From the NCBI GenBank assembly GCA_964619265.1, contig CAZUCE010000007.1, forward strand, positions 91,690 to 155,689: a stretch of 64,000 bases of DNA, read 5' to 3'. Below, piece after piece: positions 54,232-62,984 of the stretch. Both the position numbers and the translations under genes were made by a program. The number at the start of each line of letters is the position of its first letter. Within the stretch, counting starts at the first letter, position 1. The stretch is from CAZUCE01 sp964619265 (lineage in GTDB: Bacteria > Planctomycetota > UBA1135 > GCA-002686595). The notes below the pieces were generated by a model, which did no database searches, had not been told where the DNA came from, and saw only the letters and a program-made list of their open reading frames with translations.

Positions 54232-54265
54232 GCGGGCTGCGACCCCGTAGGGGGTTGCAGCCCGC
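54232..54265. terminator. GC-rich hairpin without T run
   Basis: A 15-bp stem (54232-54246 with 54251-54265, one G-T pair) and GTAG loop lies between two minus-strand genes, downstream of the lipoprotein-like gene. It has the same form as those at 14262-14303 and 44052-44089. Confidence 0.45.
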
Positions 54266-54306
54266 AAATAGCTAGGTGACTCGCGCGCTCGCGCGGGCCA
54301 AGCGGC

Positions 54307-54750
54307 TCAGCCGCCGAACTGGCTCAGGAAGTCCGTCGTCAGGGAGCCGAGGTCGGACGCGGAGTCCGCGAACTCGTTGACGCGGCTGAGCTGGTCGGCG
54401 CCGGGAAGGTTCTGCAGCGACGAGACGTCGAGGGTGCCGAGATCGCCGAGCTTCGAGCCGATGGCGGCGAGCGGGTCGCGGGCGGCGTCGGACACCAGGT
54501 CGGAGAAGCCACCGAGCTTGTCGCCCATTTGGCCAGCGGACTCGACGAAACCTTTGAGAGCGCCGAGCTGCGTGCCGTCGAGGGCGGCGCCGAGGCCGGA
54601 CCGCCAATCACCGATCTTCGAGGTCAGGCCGGTGACATTGCCGAGCACGTCGCCGAGACCGGCGGGCAGCAGCGAGCTGGCGAGGGAGGCGCAGCTGGAG
54701 AGCGAAACGAGGACAGCGGCGCCGGTGAGGGTGCGGAACTTGGAGAACAC
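54307..54750 (-). CDS. Putative lipoprotein of unknown function
   Basis: The 147-residue protein starts at GTG 54750 with a leader ending in SLSSC, a lipobox-like site. The mature chain is rich in Gly, Ser, Leu and Asp with a loose helical periodicity (GLTSKIGDWRSGLGAALDGT, LGGFSDLVSDAARDPLAAIG) and no cysteine beyond the lipobox. I recognise no family. It might be a small amphipathic periplasmic or outer-membrane-associated protein. Confidence 0.5.
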   Translation of the reverse strand: MFSKFRTLTGAAVLVSLSSCASLASSLLPAGLGDVLGNVTGLTSKIGDWRSGLGAALDGTQLGALKGFVESAGQMGDKLGGFSDLVSDAARDPLAAIGSKLGDLGTLDVSSLQNLPGADQLSRVNEFADSASDLGSLTTDFLSQFGG

Positions 54751-54917
54751 TTGGATTCGAGGGGGCGAAGGTGGGCGGCCGGCGAACCAGGGGGGGGCGC
54801 CGAGACCTGAGAGGAGAGTCGAAATCGAGAACCGTCCGCGCAAAAGCGGGCGACCAGAGTGAAGGGCACGCTAGGAGCTGTCAAGCCGGGCCGCCCCGCG
54901 ACTCCAGCTCGCCAGGC

Positions 54918-56366
54918 TCAAGGCTTCCCGGAATCGTGTCGCTTGAGCCGGCTCTTGGGGTCGAGCCAGGCGGCCAGTTGCTCCTGGAGTGCACGGACGT
55001 GCGGATCGCCCAGGCGGTCGAAATGGGACTGGTTGTGGGGCCCCAGGCCGTGTTCGGCGCTGAAACTGCCCCCGAACGAGTGCGCCACCAGGTCATAAAT
55101 CGCGGTTTGCGCGGCGGCTTTCTTTTCAGGCTGGGTTCCCACTGGGAAGACCAGGTTCAGATGGGTTCCTCCGTCGCCCCAATGGCCGAAATCGCAGAGC
55201 TTTGCTCCTGAATCGATGGCGGCGAGCTGCTCGCGAGCCTGTGCGGTGAATTCCGCCATGCAAGAGCGCGGGACCGACAGGTCGAGGGCTAACACCTCGC
55301 CTTCTTCCCGCAGGCTTTCGGAGACTTGGTGACGGATCCGCCAAAAGTCCTCGGCGCGTCCGAGCAAGACGTCTTCGAGCCCTTCCTTTTCGTCGTTTTC
55401 GACGTAATCGCCGAGGACTTGTTCGAGCAGCTCCGTGAGGTTGAGGCGCGCTTCGCTCAGTGCGCTGGTCAACTCGACGAGACCGGTGTAGCCGGGAGCC
55501 CCGCCGGGGAACGGGTTCGTGAGATTCGCGCCGTGTTCGAGCGTTGGCTCGAGGGCTGCGCGCGAGATGGCTTCAAACGCAGTGAGCGTCGAACCCGCGT
55601 GGCGTTCAAGATGCGCCAGCAAGTCAAGGAGTGCCTGCCCGTCGCGTGCAGCGATCAAAGCCGAGGCGGTTTGCTTCGGAATCGGGCTAACCGTAAGCGT
55701 CGCGCGGGTAATGAAGCCGAACCGTCCACTGGTGCCGACAAAAAGCTGTTTCCAGTCGAGCCCGGTGTTGTCTTTGCGAAGGGGGGTGAGCTTTGAGACG
55801 ACGGCGCCGCTGGGCAGGACGACTTCGAGTCCGAGCAGGTTGTCCCGGACGTCGCCGTGCTTCATGAGTCGCGTGCCGCCGGTGTTCGTCGCAATCATGC
55901 CGCCGATCTGCGGATCGGCGCCGAGGTCGATGGGAAACTCGAGGCCGTGCTCGGCCAAGGCTTCGTTCAGGGCCGACAGCAGCACGCCTGCGTCGCAGGT
56001 CACCGTGCGGTCTATCGGGTCGATCTCGATGCGCTGGTTCAGGCGTTCAAAGGAAACCACCAGCTGTTCGCCGGTCCCGTCCGGATTGGACGCGCCGACC
56101 AGCCCGGTGTTAGCCCCCATGGCGTGCAGCCGAAGATCGAATTCGGCGGCGAGTTCGACCACGCGCTGGACCTGTTCGGGGGTTCGCGGGCGGACCACGG
56201 CCGCTGCACGACCCTGTCCGTAGCGCCAACCTTGCTCATAGCGCTCCACGTCGGAGCGTTCGACGAGAACGGAATCGGAGCCGAGTTCGGATTCGAGGCG
56301 CGCGAGGGTTTCGGGGGTGATGGTTCCCATGACGGATTGGGCGGATTCGAGCGTGCCTTCGTTCAT
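54918..56366 (-). CDS. FAD-linked D-2-hydroxyglutarate dehydrogenase-type oxidase
   Basis: The 482-residue flavoprotein has a PCMH/FAD-binding domain (AAVVRPRTPEQVQRVVELA, NTGLVGASNPDG, DLGADPQIGGMIATNTGG) and the FAD-oxidase C-terminal domain (FGHWGDGGTHLNL with metal/substrate His, and SAEHGLGPHN). This is the GlcD/D-LDH/D2HGDH group. Because it is co-translated with a DUF1338 enzyme that makes D-2-hydroxyglutarate, D-2-hydroxyglutarate oxidation to 2-oxoglutarate is the most likely reaction. Its ATG overlaps the upstream stop (ATGA). Confidence 0.87.
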   Translation of the reverse strand: MNEGTLESAQSVMGTITPETLARLESELGSDSVLVERSDVERYEQGWRYGQGRAAAVVRPRTPEQVQRVVELAAEFDLRLHAMGANTGLVGASNPDGTGEQLVVSFERLNQRIEIDPIDRTVTCDAGVLLSALNEALAEHGLEFPIDLGADPQIGGMIATNTGGTRLMKHGDVRDNLLGLEVVLPSGAVVSKLTPLRKDNTGLDWKQLFVGTSGRFGFITRATLTVSPIPKQTASALIAARDGQALLDLLAHLERHAGSTLTAFEAISRAALEPTLEHGANLTNPFPGGAPGYTGLVELTSALSEARLNLTELLEQVLGDYVENDEKEGLEDVLLGRAEDFWRIRHQVSESLREEGEVLALDLSVPRSCMAEFTAQAREQLAAIDSGAKLCDFGHWGDGGTHLNLVFPVGTQPEKKAAAQTAIYDLVAHSFGGSFSAEHGLGPHNQSHFDRLGDPHVRALQEQLAAWLDPKSRLKRHDSGKP

Positions 56367-57415
56367 CGCTTGCTCCGTTTGCCGGGGCTGCTGCCGGTCA
56401 TGGAGAAGATCCCTTGGGCGTTGCTCGCGTCGAAGGTCAGGTCGAGCTTGCCGTGCTCATCCGGGCGGCGGGTGATGAATTCGTGGAACGAGCCGGGAAC
56501 GCTCCGCAGGAGGGTCTCGCCGTGCTCGCCCACGAACAGCCGATCCACCTGGGTCGCCCGGAACGCCGTCTGCAGCACGCGGCCCGACGCAGAGACCTCG
56601 ACCGCGTCCTTGATCGGTCGCCCCAGACGGCGCTGTTCGTCCGCCACAGCCCGCACGTCTTCGACCCGGTCGGTCGCGTGGTTGAAGGCGTGTCCCTCGG
56701 TGGAGATCCAGGCCATCTCGGGCGACTGCTCGCGCAGCAGCTCGTAGTCGCTCCAACGGGGCGGGCCGTGGTGGCGACCGAAGCTCGCCAACAGATTCGG
56801 CAAGAGCGCGGCAGCGGTTGCAAAGGACAAGGCCCCGTCCAGCGAGAGGGCACCGAGTGCCTCGCGCGTCCAGCCCGGCAGCGGATCGCAGCTTGCGCCG
56901 ACCACTCGGTCGGTAGCCGCCTGGAACGGTTCGTCGAAACGTCCCGCATGCAGCTCCGAAACGAAGAACTGCGGCAGGCTCTCCGGCAGATCCCGGTGGG
57001 TGTAGACAAAGCCCGTCATCCGTAGGCGCTCCAGCGGATACACGCCCGTCGGCTCGTAACCCAGGGGATCTAGGAGCCGCGCAACGGCCCAGCGTCCCCT
57101 TGGAAGTTGGCCCGCCGGAGCGTCCACCGTGCGCATGGCGCCGTGATCCAGCAGGAGCCGCTTGCCGGCGCGCTGAAGATCCGCGGCGTAGGCCGCTGCG
57201 AGCGGTACTCGCTCGAGCACGCCATCGAACAGGCACAGGGTCAGGGCGGCGGTCAGTTCGGCCCGATGGACTTGGCCAGGGGCAGAGGGCAGCGAAGGTA
57301 GCGCAAGCCGGGCGCCCGCGGCCTGGGCCCGGAGGGTCCCCAGGGTGGTCGCCGCAAGCTCGCAGGCGAGCTCGGAGTGAGTGAAATGCATGGGCGGTGG
57401 CGGTGAAGGCTCCAT
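56363..57415 (-). CDS. hglS: 2-oxoadipate dioxygenase/decarboxylase (HglS-like, DUF1338)
   Basis: The 350-residue protein matches DUF1338: RLLLDHGAMRTVD (metal His H91), LDPLGYEPTGVYPLERLRMTG, LPQFFVSELHAGRF, STEGHAFNHATDRVED (H246) and AVEVSASGRVLQTAFRA (E273). In this family, Fe(II)-dependent HglS converts 2-oxoadipate to D-2-hydroxyglutarate and CO2, the late step of D-lysine/pipecolate catabolism. The product is the substrate of the coupled FAD enzyme downstream. ATG 57391 is a possible alternative start. The ligand assignment is by motif position. Confidence 0.85.
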   Translation of the reverse strand: MEPSPPPPMHFTHSELACELAATTLGTLRAQAAGARLALPSLPSAPGQVHRAELTAALTLCLFDGVLERVPLAAAYAADLQRAGKRLLLDHGAMRTVDAPAGQLPRGRWAVARLLDPLGYEPTGVYPLERLRMTGFVYTHRDLPESLPQFFVSELHAGRFDEPFQAATDRVVGASCDPLPGWTREALGALSLDGALSFATAAALLPNLLASFGRHHGPPRWSDYELLREQSPEMAWISTEGHAFNHATDRVEDVRAVADEQRRLGRPIKDAVEVSASGRVLQTAFRATQVDRLFVGEHGETLLRSVPGSFHEFITRRPDEHGKLDLTFDASNAQGIFSMTGSSPGKRSKR

Positions 57416-57652
57416 GGAGGAGTTCAGGAAGGGCACTATCGACCAATTCGGAGGGCCTAGGGGCGAATTGCCCTCATGGCGGCATGCGAAAAGCTCATGA
57501 TGTGGCCCTCGCCAGCCACTGGAGACTCCCGGATCCGAAGCACGGCCAGGCCTCCAGCTCCGCTCCGTTCTTTTCCCGTTCGGCTCCCCACTCGATCCCC
57601 GCAGGCCGGGGCCTGCCGCAAAGCGGGGAGCCCGTTCAGCCTTCCCCCTCTG

Positions 57653-58555
57653 TTGCGTACCGACCTTCCTTCTTTGATCGCTCTGCAGGCCTTTGAGGCC
57701 GCGCTCCGTCACGAGAGCTTCTCGCGGGCGGCGGAAGAGCTGTACCGAACCCAAGGCGCGGTCAGTCGCCAGATCGCTTCGCTTGAAAAACAGCTTGGCG
57801 CGGAACTGTTCCGGCGGGAGCCGCCGCGGGTCGTGCCGACACCGGCTGCGGTTCGCTACGGACGCAAGGTGCGCGCCATCTTGGAGCGTTTGGCAGCGGC
57901 GACGCTTGAGATGCACTCGGCCGCCGACGGCGGCGTGCTCGAGTTGGCGATCTTGCCGACCTTCGGGACGCGCTGGTTGATTCCGCGCACGCGAGATTTC
58001 TACCGGGCCGAGCCGGGTGTGTTGCTGCACCTATCCACCCGCATCGGGCTCTTTGACTTTGAAGTTGAGCTGTTCGACGTCGCTGTGCATTACGGCGCGG
58101 GTCACTGGCCGGGCGCTCGGCTCGAACGCTTGTTCGAGGAGGAAGTGGTCGTTGTGTGCAGCCCCGAGCTGGCCGCCGAGTCCGATTGGAGCGAGCCGGG
58201 GGCCCTGCTCGATGCGCCCTTGCTTCAGCTCGAAACGCGCCTGCCGGCCTGGGGTGAGTGGTTTGCGGCTCACGGCCACGGCGCGGCCCCGGTTCGGGGA
58301 GCCGCGCGCTTCGAGCATCACCTGATGGTGATCCAAGCGGCCATCGCTGGATTGGGGGTGGCGCTGCTACCGTCCTTTTTGGTTCACGGCGAGCTCGAGC
58401 GCGGTGAATTGGTCGAACCGCTGCCCGGGACGCGGGCGACCTTCGACAAGGCCTATTGGCTTGCCTACCCCGAGCGCAGTCTGGATCTGCCGGCTTTCGA
58501 GCGCTTTCGCGGTTGGCTGCGGCACACTCTGGTCTCAGAAGGTCTCGCCCTATGA
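57653..58555 (+). CDS. LysR-type transcriptional regulator
   Basis: The 300-residue regulator has an N-terminal winged HTH (LQAFEAALRHESFSRAAEELYRTQGAVSRQIASLEKQLGAELF) and a LysR substrate-binding domain (LELAILPTFGTRWLIPRTRDF; AIAGLGVALLPSFLVHGELE). TTG 57653 gives the typical family length; the longer frame from 57476 would add a Pro/Ser-rich tail. It is divergent from hglS across about 240 bases and is the likely regulator of the lysine-catabolism pair, an inference from arrangement. Confidence 0.88.
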   Translation: MRTDLPSLIALQAFEAALRHESFSRAAEELYRTQGAVSRQIASLEKQLGAELFRREPPRVVPTPAAVRYGRKVRAILERLAAATLEMHSAADGGVLELAILPTFGTRWLIPRTRDFYRAEPGVLLHLSTRIGLFDFEVELFDVAVHYGAGHWPGARLERLFEEEVVVVCSPELAAESDWSEPGALLDAPLLQLETRLPAWGEWFAAHGHGAAPVRGAARFEHHLMVIQAAIAGLGVALLPSFLVHGELERGELVEPLPGTRATFDKAYWLAYPERSLDLPAFERFRGWLRHTLVSEGLAL

Positions 58556-58926
58556 AGCACCCGTCCTCCAACGATCCGCCCCAAAGCCGCAGTCCGTTTG
58601 ACGGGTTGAAGGACAAGCTCGGCAACCTCCCGCCGGGCCCGGCCCAGACTTCCAAGGCGAGCGCGCCTCCCAAGGCCGGACCCGAACCGGGCGCGCTCCG
58701 GTTGCGCCGCGAACGCGCGGGGCGTCGCGGCAAGACCGTTGTGCTCCTCGAGGGGCCCGGGGTCGAGGCTTTGGACCTGCCTACCTTTGCGAAGCGTGTT
58801 GCGAAGGCGCTTGGAACCGGCGCCACCGTGGAGGATCAGACCATCGTGGTTCGCGGCGACGTCCAGCAGCGCCTGGCTACTTGGCTGGCGTCAGAGGGTT
58901 ATCAGGGCGTGCGCTTGGCGAACTGA
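58552..58926 (+). CDS. SUI1/eIF1-family translation factor
   Basis: The 124-residue protein has a disordered Pro/Ser/Lys N-terminus and a SUI1 domain (RERAGRRGKTVVLLEGPG, LPTFAKRVAKALGTGATVED, TIVVRGDVQQRLATWLASEG), resembling bacterial YciH-type homologues of eIF1. Basic and glycine positions of the family are retained. The ATG overlaps the LysR stop by four bases, so it is co-translated with it, probably without functional connection. The role of bacterial YciH in initiation fidelity is only partly known. Confidence 0.85.
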   Translation: MKHPSSNDPPQSRSPFDGLKDKLGNLPPGPAQTSKASAPPKAGPEPGALRLRRERAGRRGKTVVLLEGPGVEALDLPTFAKRVAKALGTGATVEDQTIVVRGDVQQRLATWLASEGYQGVRLAN

Positions 58927-59446
58927 ACGCGGTGTTTCGGCGCACCGATCCGCTGCCTGGGTTGAGGCGCTCTTGCGGGGAGTTTGCGAACTGGCCGGGC
59001 GCACGAGCCGGTGTACCCGAGCTGGGCGCGCATGCTCCAAGCGGCCTGGTCGGAGCTTTGAGAGAGGCGTGGCAGGGCTCTGCGGACGAGGATTCAGCCG
59101 ACGCCTGCGTGGGTTCTGAATCCACGGACCCGGTGCATCGCTAGGGGACCGACCCGCGCGCCGAGCGAGCTGGGTTGGCCCGGTGTCGCTGTGCAAGCCG
59201 GCCTATTGTCGCGGCCGTCCCGCCACAGTTCCGGTTCCGCCTTGCGGGAGCTTGGAGGGCTAGGCGAGGCCCGAGGGAGCGCTTCGAAGGGGGTCCAACC
59301 GGGTCGGGGAGTCCGCGCTCTGTCCCGGATGTGCAACCTGAGTGGTAGTTCTAAGTGCCTGATGAGCAAGAGCTTAGGGACTCGGCTCCAGCGATCTAGG
59401 GAGAACCCCCGTAGCCGATCTGCAACCGCGGTGGTAGTACAGGGTC
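58927..59446 (+). other. Intergenic region upstream of blaI-like gene
   Basis: These 520 bases hold no convincing gene. The 3' part contains an 18-base direct repeat (59332-59349 and 59421-59438) that is described separately. The remainder is GC-rich without recognised RNA or repeat. Confidence 0.5.
59332..59438 (+). promoter_or_regulatory. Direct repeat upstream of BlaI-like repressor gene
   Basis: TGCAACCTGAGTGGTAGT at 59332-59349 recurs as TGCAACCGCGGTGGTAGT at 59421-59438 (15 of 18 positions equal, 89 bases apart). The second copy ends eight bases before the ATG. They are candidate operators for the repressor encoded directly downstream. They do not match the TACA-TGTA consensus of staphylococcal BlaI. 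Confidence 0.35.
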
Positions 59447-59857
59447 ATGACACCTGGACGACCTCTCGGCGAGCTGCAACTCGCCATCCTCTCAAGCCTC
59501 TGGCAGCGCGGCCGCGCCAGCGTGGTCGACGTGCACGCCGACGTTTCCGGCGACCACGGCTGCACCCAGAGCACCGTAGGAACGATGTTGCAGAAGATGG
59601 AGCGGCGCGAGCTCGTTGCCCACGAGCGCGAAGGCCGTCGCTATCTCTACAGCGCAACGGCGAGCGAAAGCGAAGTACGCCGCAGCTTGGTTGGCGATTT
59701 GGTGCGCAGGCTTTTCGGCGGCGACGCGAAGGCGCTGGCTCGTCACCTGGTTTCTGAAGACGAACTGGAAGGCGCGGACCTCGAAACCCTGCGCGAGGAG
59801 ATTCGGAAAGCCGAGGCCGAACGTGCGGGTGATGCTCCTCGGAGGACCGACGCATGA
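59447..59857 (+). CDS. BlaI/MecI/CopY-family transcriptional repressor
   Basis: The 136-residue protein has the Penicillinase_R winged-helix layout: LGELQLAILSSLWQRGRASVVDVHADV, TQSTVGTMLQKMERRELVAHEREGRRYLYSATAS, then a C-terminal dimerisation helix (VGDLVRRLFGGDAKALARHLV). Such repressors are cleaved by an M56 sensor protease, and one follows here with a four-base overlap. Regulated genes besides its own operon are not known. A resistance function should not be assumed from the family name. Confidence 0.92.
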   Translation: MTPGRPLGELQLAILSSLWQRGRASVVDVHADVSGDHGCTQSTVGTMLQKMERRELVAHEREGRRYLYSATASESEVRRSLVGDLVRRLFGGDAKALARHLVSEDELEGADLETLREEIRKAEAERAGDAPRRTDA

Positions 59858-61239
59858 ACGATCTGTTGCTCTGGCTGGTCACTTACGGCGTCCATTCGAG
59901 CGCCATCTTCCTGGTTGTGTTGGTGCTCGATAAGACCCGGCTCGTCGTTCGCGATGAAGCCAAGGATTGGATGTGGCGCGCGGCGCTGGTGTGCGGCATT
60001 GCGAGCGCTAGCTTGCAGGTTGGATTCGGGTGGGTGCCTTGGACGGGACAAGCCACGTTGCCGTTCGAACTGGCGAGCGCCCCGGAGGCAGGGGGCCAGC
60101 CGGGATCTAGTCCTGCGGCCTTCCCTCTGAAAGAGCTCGAAACCCGGGCCGCACCCAGACCGGCGTTTGCGGCAACGCACGTCTACGAACCGGCGGTGGC
60201 CGGCGCCAACAGACCGCTTCCGAAGCCGGCCGCGGGGATTCAAGCTCCGCGACAGGACCTAATGCCCCTTGTTTTCATGGGGTTGGCCGGTTTTCTCCTG
60301 GCCGCAGGACTGATCGGTCGCCTGCGTCTGCGCCGGATCCTCGGTCGCCGCCGTCCTCTGACCGATGCGGAATGGACCGGTGACCTGGACGAGCTCTGCG
60401 AAGCCGGCCGACCCCTTTTGAGGCCTCGGCTCACCGTCTCCAGATGGATCGAGAGTCCGGTCGCTCTGGGCACCTTGCAACCTGAAATTTGCCTTCCCGA
60501 GCGAGCGCTTCCCGAGCTGACGCCCGAGCTGCGCCGCGCGGTCTTGGCCCATGAATTGGCCCACCACGTTCGCTTCGATCCGTTTTGGTTGGAGCTGGCG
60601 AGCGGACTCAAGACGTTGCTGTTTTTCCAGCCCGCCAATCGGCACGCACACAAACGGTTGCTGGAACTCTCTGAGTTCGGAGCCGACTCGCTGGCTACCA
60701 ACTGGACGGGCGATGGGCTTGCACTGGCCAGGTCCCTGACCGAGGTGGCCGGCTGGCTGTCGCCCGCTGGGCCTCGCCCCGGCCCCTGCTCGATGGTGGC
60801 CAAGGGGGGTGATCTGGAGCGCCGCGTACACGCTTTGGTCACCCGCGCTCGCAATCATGTGGAACTTGGGGCTGGGCCGATGGTGCGTATCGCCGTCCTG
60901 ACCGCGGCGCTGCTGATGCCGTTCGCCTTGCCCGGCTGGAGCGGCGCAAATCCGGCGATTCCCTCCGCCCAAGTGGACCGCCCCTTCGCCAGTTGGTCGC
61001 TGGCCGAACAACGGATCGAAATCTTGCGCGCCCGCATTGGCCAACTTGAGAACGAAAGTCACGGGCTCGACTTCACCCAAGGCGCCGCTCTACGCGTCCA
61101 GCTCGGACCCTTGATTCAGGAGCTGGACGCTCTGGAACAGACCGTCGAGCGCCAACTCGCCCACGCAGTTTCCCCGTTCACCTCTGAGCCCCCTGCTCCG
61201 TTCACCAACACCTCCGACTCCAACACCGCATCCCGATGA
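59854..61239 (+). CDS. M56 (BlaR1-like) membrane metalloprotease
   Basis: The 461-residue protein has N-terminal membrane helices (LLWLVTYGVHSSAIFLVVLVLD, ALVCGIASASLQVGFGW), a Pro-rich linker, a further helix (PLVFMGLAGFLLAAGLIGRL) and the zinc-protease site H233-E-L-A-H237 (VLAHELAHHVRFD) with a following LLELSEFGADSLAT Glu/Asp ligand region. A last membrane helix and a coiled-coil-like tail complete it. It has no penicillin-binding sensor domain, so the signal is unknown. The start and stop overlap both neighbours by four bases. Confidence 0.88.
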   Translation: MNDLLLWLVTYGVHSSAIFLVVLVLDKTRLVVRDEAKDWMWRAALVCGIASASLQVGFGWVPWTGQATLPFELASAPEAGGQPGSSPAAFPLKELETRAAPRPAFAATHVYEPAVAGANRPLPKPAAGIQAPRQDLMPLVFMGLAGFLLAAGLIGRLRLRRILGRRRPLTDAEWTGDLDELCEAGRPLLRPRLTVSRWIESPVALGTLQPEICLPERALPELTPELRRAVLAHELAHHVRFDPFWLELASGLKTLLFFQPANRHAHKRLLELSEFGADSLATNWTGDGLALARSLTEVAGWLSPAGPRPGPCSMVAKGGDLERRVHALVTRARNHVELGAGPMVRIAVLTAALLMPFALPGWSGANPAIPSAQVDRPFASWSLAEQRIEILRARIGQLENESHGLDFTQGAALRVQLGPLIQELDALEQTVERQLAHAVSPFTSEPPAPFTNTSDSNTASR

Positions 61240-62333
61240 AAAACCTCCTTCTTGCGAGCACCCTTCTCGCCGGCGCCGCGGCGCCGTGGACACTCCGTTC
61301 ACAAGACGATCCGCCGATCCAGTTCCCGGCGACGGTTCAAAAGCCCGCTCAAGCGAAAAATGGGGTGATGCCGACCCAGCCCCCTACGCCCGCGGGGGAA
61401 TCGCCTTTCTTGCGACAAACTTCCGGCGCTAGCTCGGGTGCCGGGGGCTCGGGCTCGGCTCCCGAGCCGGTCCATCCGGAGGAACTGTACCTAGAGCAGC
61501 TCGAACTCGAGCGCGCTATGGTGCAGATGGAACAGGAATACGAACTAGAGACCATGCAAAAGTCGCTGGAGCTGCGATTGGCCGCTCGCGAAGCCGAACG
61601 CCGGATCTCTCAGGAGATCGTGGTCCTCGAACGAGCCGCCGAGAGGTTCGCCAACGAGCACGAGCGAGAGATTCACTTAGCCGAACAGCAATTCGAACGT
61701 GAGGAGTGGGCCATGCTCTCGGAGCAGGAGCAGGCCGAGGAGCTCTGGAAGCGGAAACTCGAGGGATTGGAGCAGGAGCTCGAACGCAGCTCGAGGCTGC
61801 TCCAGCACCAGATCGATACGGGAGCCATCGAAGAGTCGGACGGCCTAGCGGAACTGAATTCACTGCGGGCACTCATGGAGGCTCGCCAATCCCAGATATT
61901 CAGCAACCACCAGGACCAGCAGGGGGCTCTCCAGGCGCAGATGATCGAGCGTGCGATCCATGTGGAGCAGGAGCGGATGCAGAAAGAACGAGCTATGGAA
62001 GAAAAGCAGGCCCAACTACAAACCCAGATCGACCAGTTGTACTGGGCGCTGGAAGACAGCACGGATCGTTCAGAAGTCGAGCGTGAAATCGACTCGTTGC
62101 GCCGCATGGTCCAGTACGAAGCTCGGATGCACGAATTGGATTTGCGCAGCAACCAGATCGAACGACAAATCAGACAAACCGAATCAAAACGGAACGCCCC
62201 AACCCTGAGCACACTCCAAGCTCCCCATCAGCCGCAACTAGACGAAGTGCTAGATCGCCTAGAGCATGTCGAGAATCAAGTCGACAAACTATGGGCCACG
62301 ATCGACAAGCTTCATTCAGGAAAGCACGAGTAG
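61236..62333 (+). CDS. Secreted long coiled-coil protein in the BlaI/M56 operon
   Basis: The 365-residue protein has a leader (LLLASTLLAGAAAPWTL), a Pro/Gly/Ser-rich segment and then about 270 residues of nearly continuous coiled coil rich in Glu, Gln, Arg and Leu (for example LEQLELERAMVQMEQEYELE; IDQLYWALEDSTDRSEVERE). No known domain is recognised. Its ATG overlaps the M56 stop, so the three genes form one translational unit. The M56 tail also has coiled-coil potential, so the two could interact. Confidence 0.7.
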   Translation: MKNLLLASTLLAGAAAPWTLRSQDDPPIQFPATVQKPAQAKNGVMPTQPPTPAGESPFLRQTSGASSGAGGSGSAPEPVHPEELYLEQLELERAMVQMEQEYELETMQKSLELRLAAREAERRISQEIVVLERAAERFANEHEREIHLAEQQFEREEWAMLSEQEQAEELWKRKLEGLEQELERSSRLLQHQIDTGAIEESDGLAELNSLRALMEARQSQIFSNHQDQQGALQAQMIERAIHVEQERMQKERAMEEKQAQLQTQIDQLYWALEDSTDRSEVEREIDSLRRMVQYEARMHELDLRSNQIERQIRQTESKRNAPTLSTLQAPHQPQLDEVLDRLEHVENQVDKLWATIDKLHSGKHE

Positions 62334-62984
62334 AAAAACCCGTCTACCAAAAAGCGGGAAGTTCGGGGCCAATTGCACCGGTGAGTTCCAAAAACAACAC
62401 AGCGGTGACGTGAGCGCGCTTGGTGCGGGCTGGCCGCAGCCGGAAGACTGTTCAGTATTTGGTCGGTCCGGACTCTCATTTGGCCCTTTCCAGAAGTACC
62501 TAGCTCGAACCGGATCGAACGAGAACCTAAAGTTCGATGTTGCGTTCTCGGGGTGGAACGAAGTTCTGCCTTGGAGTCGATGCCAAATTCGGGCACCGCG
62601 TCGACTATCGTGGGTGAGGTTAAAAGGGGGGGATCGAGTTAGCCCTAGGTCTGCCCCCTCATGCACCAGAGCTACACAGGCTCGGTCAAGAGTGCGAATA
62701 GACGCCTGCGGGTGCCGGAGGGCCCTCCCCCTTGAAAAGAAATAAGGAAAAGCCCTCGCCTGTTGAGGCCTTTTCCTTGATGCACCAGTGCCGGAGTTGG
62801 GGCCCTGCAAATGTTTCAGAAGTGTAAGTTCTGACCAAAAAATGGTCCACGAGCGAAAAACAATGACATCTTGTTGGCACGACGGTTCGAACAATACCTT
62901 GTCCTACTGTGCCGTCAGGCAGCGCGGTGGAGCCCTTCACACGCTCCACGCGCTCCCCCCCCTAAGTAGCTAAGAATTCTGACC
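62334..62984 (+). other. Non-coding stretch with stem-loop and short repeats
   Basis: These 651 bases contain no convincing gene. A 14-bp stem with one mismatch (62744-62757 with 62765-62778, loop of 7) has a T-rich right arm. ATGCACCAG occurs at 62661-62669 and 62780-62788, and GTGCCGGAG at 62712-62720 and 62788-62796. They may be remnants of a mobile element or structured RNA, but nothing is certain. Confidence 0.4.
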
